A DNA stretch of 15,883 nucleotides, from positions 2,100,771-2,116,653 of the forward strand of contig GL405246.1 in the NCBI GenBank assembly GCA_000146855.1, in the 5' to 3' direction. A program made the position numbers and the translations under genes. The DNA is from [Eubacterium] yurii subsp. margaretiae ATCC 43715 (GTDB taxonomy: Bacteria; Bacillota; Clostridia; Peptostreptococcales; Filifactoraceae). The notes beneath the pieces were generated by a model. The model saw only the letters and a program-made list of their open reading frames with translations, was not told where the DNA came from and made no database searches. Shown here piece after piece: positions 13,121 through 15,883 of this stretch; position 1 is the stretch's first letter, and every line of letters begins with the position of its first letter.

Positions 13121-13153
13121 ATTAATCACCTTTAATTACTTAAAATGATTAAT
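13121..13153 (-). promoter_or_regulatory. Dyad in the fur leader
   Basis: ATTAATCA (13121-13128) pairs with TGATTAAT (13146-13153) in the stretch between the predicted fur promoter and its start codon. It may be a hairpin in the leader or a binding site; evidence is only the symmetry in an AT-rich context. Confidence 0.25.
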
Positions 13154-13174
13154 ATTAAATATTTGCTTTAAGAT

Positions 13175-13203
13175 ATTATACTATACTCATTTGAAAATAT
13201 CAA
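13175..13203 (-). promoter_or_regulatory. Sigma-A promoter for fur
   Basis: On the reverse strand TTGATA (13198-13203) and TATAAT (13175-13180) are separated by 17 bases. The leader to the fur start at 13009 is about 160 bases, which is long. Confidence 0.75.
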
Positions 13204-13218
13204 GAAGTTTTTTCAATT

Positions 13219-13233
13219 TTATAATCATTATAA
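13219..13233 (-). promoter_or_regulatory. Fur-box-like 7-1-7 palindrome
   Basis: TTATAATCATTATAA is a perfect 7-1-7 dyad differing from the Fur box core TGATAATNATTATCA at two symmetric positions. It lies 15 bases upstream of the fur -35 and 10 bases beyond the yraN stop. Such AT-rich palindromes can occur by chance. Confidence 0.5.
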
Positions 13234-13242
13234 ATAGTTTTT

Positions 13243-13593
13243 TCAAAAGGCTGTTTTTATGTGATTTATTTCTCCGGAAGATAAAAATACTTCAATTATA
13301 TCAAATGATATTCCATCATAGGCTACATCAGTTGACATTAAAAATATTGTAGCAACATCTCTGATTTTTTTTGCCTTGTATGTATTTACCGCCTCAAAAG
13401 GCCTCCCGTAAGTGTCATCATATCTTGATTTTACTTCTACAAAAGTCAAAATTTTATCTTTTATTGCCACTATGTCTATCTCACCTATTTTTGTTTTGTA
13501 GTTGCTGTCTATTATCTTATAGCCCTGTTTTTTTAAGTATGACCTTGCCATACTTTCGCCATTTTTACCCTTTAACAAATTGAAGATTTTCAT
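13243..13593 (-). CDS. yraN: YraN family protein (UPF0102), nuclease-fold
   Basis: The product is 116 aa, the usual size. Hallmarks are GKNGESMARSYLKKQGYKII, then NYKTKIGEIDIVAIKDKIL and FVEVKSRYDDTYG. The E-D/GEID plus EVK arrangement is that of restriction-endonuclease-like folds, which suggests a Holliday-junction-resolvase-type nuclease, though no activity is established for the family. The start lies eight bases after the FlhB-like gene's stop, with AGGTT just before it, so the two genes form an operon. Fur follows 230 bases later from its own promoter. Confidence 0.92.
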   Translation of the reverse strand: MKIFNLLKGKNGESMARSYLKKQGYKIIDSNYKTKIGEIDIVAIKDKILTFVEVKSRYDDTYGRPFEAVNTYKAKKIRDVATIFLMSTDVAYDGISFDIIEVFLSSGEINHIKTAF

Positions 13594-13601
13594 AGTTTAA
13601 C

Positions 13602-13865
13602 CTACTTTTTGTCCAATTTAGTAATAAAAATCAGCACTTGTGCAATAGCCTCGTAGAGTTCCTGTGGTATATTGTCATTTATTTCAAGATTTCTCAGCTG
13701 ATGGACTATCTTTTCATCACGATATATAGGAATGTCCAGCTCTTCCGCCTTTTCCACCATATTTTTTGCTACATAATTGTCGCCCTTTGCTATCACCTTG
13801 GGCGCTATATCTTCTTCAGAATCGTACTTTAAGGCTATAGCCGACTTTATCTCATCTTTTTTCAT
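13602..13865 (-). CDS. Standalone FlhB C-terminal-domain-like protein (EscU/YscU/HrcU family)
   Basis: The product is 87 aa and corresponds only to the cytoplasmic C-terminal domain of the flagellar export protein FlhB. It shows SAIALKYDSEEDIAPKVIAK, then AEELDIPIYRDEKIVHQL and the IPQELYEAIAQVL end. Full FlhB has an NPTH autocleavage motif just before the AxALxY strand; here that position reads EIKSAIALKYD, so the motif is missing, as in B. subtilis YlqH. A short protein of this kind may substitute for the FlhB C terminus or do something unrelated. AAGGTG precedes the start, and yraN follows after eight bases. Confidence 0.88.
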   Translation of the reverse strand: MKKDEIKSAIALKYDSEEDIAPKVIAKGDNYVAKNMVEKAEELDIPIYRDEKIVHQLRNLEINDNIPQELYEAIAQVLIFITKLDKK

Positions 13866-13922
13866 CTTACACCTTCAAAATTTATCTTGTACTAAGAATT
13901 TAATAAAATAACAGATATTAGC

Positions 13923-13931
13923 ATTATATCA
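13923..13931 (-). promoter_or_regulatory. Extended -10 promoter for the FlhB-like/yraN pair
   Basis: On the reverse strand TGA precedes TATAAT (13923-13928), an extended -10, about 58 bases before the start at 13865. The -35 is poor. Confidence 0.45.
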
Positions 13932-13982
13932 TACTACATGATATCTCATATTTACATTTACTAAAATCTATATTATTTCAAT

Positions 13983-14104
13983 TTATACTAAAAACTCATT
14001 AAAATCCATGTAATTACATCACAACAAAGTTATTGAAAATTCATATAATGTATAATGTCGCTCTAAAATTGATACTTGATATTATAAACGCTGATTAGCA
14101 TTAA
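13983..14104 (+). repeat. Dispersed ~120-bp inverted-end repeat, copy 6
   Basis: It begins TTATACTAAAAACTC, contains CCATGTAATTACAT, AAAGTTATTGAAAAT and ATATAATGTATAATG, and ends ATTATAAACGCTGATTAG then CATTAA. It aligns nearly gap-free to copy 3 (4646-4767). Confidence 0.8.
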
Positions 14105-14349
14105 TAGAATGTAATATATTGATACTTGATATATATTTTATCTAATTATACAAAAAAACACTTTAAATCTTATAATAATCGAGTATTATATTCCTGCTAT
14201 CTTTAATCAGCTATAATATTTTTTAGATAATCATATATTTTTAATAATCACTTTTGAAAAAAATATACCCCCTATTTTACAAAAAAATTATATTTTCAGA
14301 AATATTTTGCTATCAAAAATAAAAAATGTAAAAATTTTTAAAAATAATA

Positions 14350-14378
14350 TTGCATTATAGGCAAAATTGTGGTAAAGT
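14350..14378 (+). promoter_or_regulatory. Possible promoter for the DUF3798 lipoprotein
   Basis: TTGCAT (14350-14355) and TAAAGT (14373-14378) are 17 bases apart, with TG one base before the -10. Match is moderate. The leader to 14467 is about 80 bases. Confidence 0.4.
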
Positions 14379-14466
14379 AAGCAACAATAATTATTTTAAA
14401 GACAAATGTGTTCGCATTATGCAATACTATTTTCTTTATTTTTATCAAATTATAAGAGGTGAGATT

Positions 14467-15753
14467 ATGAAAGTGTTTAAAAAAGTACTATCTGCTTTAT
14501 CTGCCTTTACAATGGTATTTGTTTTGGCATCTTGCGGAGGACAGACAGCTCAAAATCCCGCACCCGCAGGCGGAGGTTCAACTGATACTAAAAAGAGCGA
14601 CGCTGCCGCATATCACATTGGTATAGTGACAGGTACTGTGGCTCAATCTGAAGATGAATTTAGAGCAGGACAAAAGGCAATCGAACTTTACGGTGATGCA
14701 AAGTCTGGTGGAATGATAGTCCATGATACATATCCCGACAACTTTATGGCTGAACAGGATACGACAATATCAAAGATAGTGGCTATGGCTGACGACCCTC
14801 TAATGAAAGTCGTAATTGTAAATCAATCAGTGCCTGGTACTGTTGCGGCATTCAAACAAATAAGAGAAAAAAGCCCTGATATTAAATTGATTCTTATCAC
14901 ACCGCAAGAAGACGTGGCTATGGCTGAAGAGGCTGCTGACTTGGTAATAGATGCGGATAATATATCAAGAGGATATAGAATAATAGCTGCGGCTAAAAAA
15001 ATGGGTGCGAAAAAATTCGTTCACGTTTCTTTCCCAAGACATATGAGTATAGAAACACTTGCTCTAAGAAGGGCTATAATGGAAGAAGCGGCTAAGGATT
15101 TAGGCATAGAATTCATCGCTGAAACTTCACAAGACCCGATGTCTGATGCAGGTATACCGGGAGCACAACAATTCATAGCTGAAAACATACCTAACTGGAT
15201 AGAAAAATATGGCAAAGACACTGCATTTTTCTGCACAAACGACGCACAGACTGAACCTTTGCTAAGAGGTATAGCAGCAGGTGGAGCTATATTTGTAGAA
15301 CAAGACCTCCCTTCTCCTATAATGGGATATCCGGGTGCCTTTTCAATAGATCTTAAGGATGTTGCCGGAGATTGGCAAGCAATTAATAAGAAGGTAGAAG
15401 AAAAGGTAGTTGCTGTCGGTGGAAAAGACAGAATGGGTTCTTGGGCTTATTCACTTGGATATTCAGAAGTTCTTGGTGCTGTAGATCTTGCAAAAGATGT
15501 ACTTGATGGCAAAAAAGAACTTACAAAGATAGAAGATGTGAAATCAGCTATAGCAAAATACACTGAAGGTGCAAACTGGATGGGTAGCTACTATGTAGAC
15601 AGAGCGACTGGTAAGAAGAAAGAAAATCACATCTTGGTAGCACAAGACGACTATGTATATGGAAAGGGCTACTTGGGAATGGATAAGGTAGAAGTTCCGG
15701 AAAAATATTTGACTATGAACATCGATCTTACAAAAATACAATCAGAAAAATAA
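14467..15753 (+). CDS. DUF3798 family substrate-binding lipoprotein
   Basis: The product is 428 aa. A lipoprotein signal peptide (MKVFKKVLSALSAFTMVFVL) ends in the lipobox LASC, with C23 as the lipidated residue. A glycine- and proline-rich linker (residues 24-44) follows. The mature part has a periplasmic-binding-protein-like fold: HIGIVTGTVAQSEDEFRAG, then KVVIVNQSVPGTVAAFKQI, KFVHVSFPRHMSIETLALRR and AFFCTNDAQTEPLLRGIAAG. These are family blocks of DUF3798. Members are thought to be outer-face binding proteins for ABC importers; the ligand is not known. AGAGGTG five bases before the ATG fixes the start. Base composition is less AT-biased than the rest of the window, fitting high expression. 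A transporter would be expected further on, although a terminator follows directly. Confidence 0.9.
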   Translation: MKVFKKVLSALSAFTMVFVLASCGGQTAQNPAPAGGGSTDTKKSDAAAYHIGIVTGTVAQSEDEFRAGQKAIELYGDAKSGGMIVHDTYPDNFMAEQDTTISKIVAMADDPLMKVVIVNQSVPGTVAAFKQIREKSPDIKLILITPQEDVAMAEEAADLVIDADNISRGYRIIAAAKKMGAKKFVHVSFPRHMSIETLALRRAIMEEAAKDLGIEFIAETSQDPMSDAGIPGAQQFIAENIPNWIEKYGKDTAFFCTNDAQTEPLLRGIAAGGAIFVEQDLPSPIMGYPGAFSIDLKDVAGDWQAINKKVEEKVVAVGGKDRMGSWAYSLGYSEVLGAVDLAKDVLDGKKELTKIEDVKSAIAKYTEGANWMGSYYVDRATGKKKENHILVAQDDYVYGKGYLGMDKVEVPEKYLTMNIDLTKIQSEK

Positions 15754-15776
15754 TTATTACTGAGTTGGACTTTATG

Positions 15777-15809
15777 CCGGATACATTATAATACTTGTAT
15801 CCGGTTTTT
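15777..15809 (+). terminator. Intrinsic terminator after the DUF3798 gene
   Basis: CCGGATAC (15777-15784) pairs perfectly with GTATCCGG (15797-15804) over a 12-base loop and is followed by TTTTT. It starts 24 bases after the stop. Confidence 0.92.
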
Positions 15810-15883
15810 ATTTATAAGACAAATCTATAGTTTTTATAAAAACTTTATTTTCACATTTGGCATTTTGTTATATAATTATATTT

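Larger units (their letters stand above)
13866..14466. other. Divergent intergenic region before the DUF3798 lipoprotein
   Basis: These 600 bases separate the reverse-strand FlhB-like gene from the forward lipoprotein gene. They hold the FlhB-like promoter candidate (13923-13928), repeat copy 6 (13983-14104), an AT-rich stretch with nothing recognised (about 14105-14345), and the lipoprotein promoter candidate (14350-14378). Confidence 0.5.

Noticed and set aside
1474..14104. Integron cassette array with attC-like repeats
   Set aside because: The repeats occur in both orientations, lack GTTRRRY-type core sites, and no integrase is in the window.

Overview
The window is strongly AT-rich, uses A/G-rich Shine-Dalgarno sites and sigma-A-type promoters, and carries Firmicute families: a standalone FlhB-C-terminus-like protein next to YraN, CsbD, a Fur regulator and a DUF3798 lipoprotein. 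It looks like a low-GC anaerobic clostridial Firmicute, possibly from the Peptostreptococcaceae or a neighbouring family; the species assignment is inference. No rRNA, tRNA, CRISPR array, riboswitch or intact transposase was seen.

Layout. Positions 1-5540 hold a row of small, mostly single-gene units: a two-TM protein, an ASCH-domain protein, a GNAT acetyltransferase broken by an in-frame TGA, a DUF523 (TudS-like) protein, a reverse-strand four-TM protein, a DUF1697 protein, and an overlapping pair made of a DUF1722 protein and a pyrimidine-dimer-glycosylase-like protein. Positions 5650-6932 are a stress cluster (GlsB/YeaQ membrane protein, CsbD, Mn-type superoxide dismutase) behind a consensus promoter. 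Positions 7503-8941 hold a small HTH regulator with two operator-like dyads, a membrane partner and an alpha/beta hydrolase. Positions 9252-12150 hold a short exported or anchored protein, an iron-sulfur-flavoprotein-like reductase, a metallo-beta-lactamase-fold hydrolase and a four-TM protein. On the reverse strand, 12545-13865 carries FlhB-like, YraN and Fur. A DUF3798 lipoprotein with a strong terminator closes the window.

Much of the interest lies between the genes. Six copies of an approximately 120-bp repeat with inverted ends (TTATACTAA/TTAGTATAA) occur in both orientations. Two other families recur: an intrinsic terminator (two copies share 32 identical bases) and an extended -10 promoter (TGCTATAAT). 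A separate 223-bp element is bounded by perfect 12-bp inverted repeats.

The most interesting gene context is that the two halves of a RudS-type tRNA thiouridine desulfidase (DUF523 and DUF1722) are encoded separately, with the DUF1722 half overlapping a pyrimidine-dimer-glycosylase-like gene. This suggests a link between tRNA thiolation and UV-damage repair.
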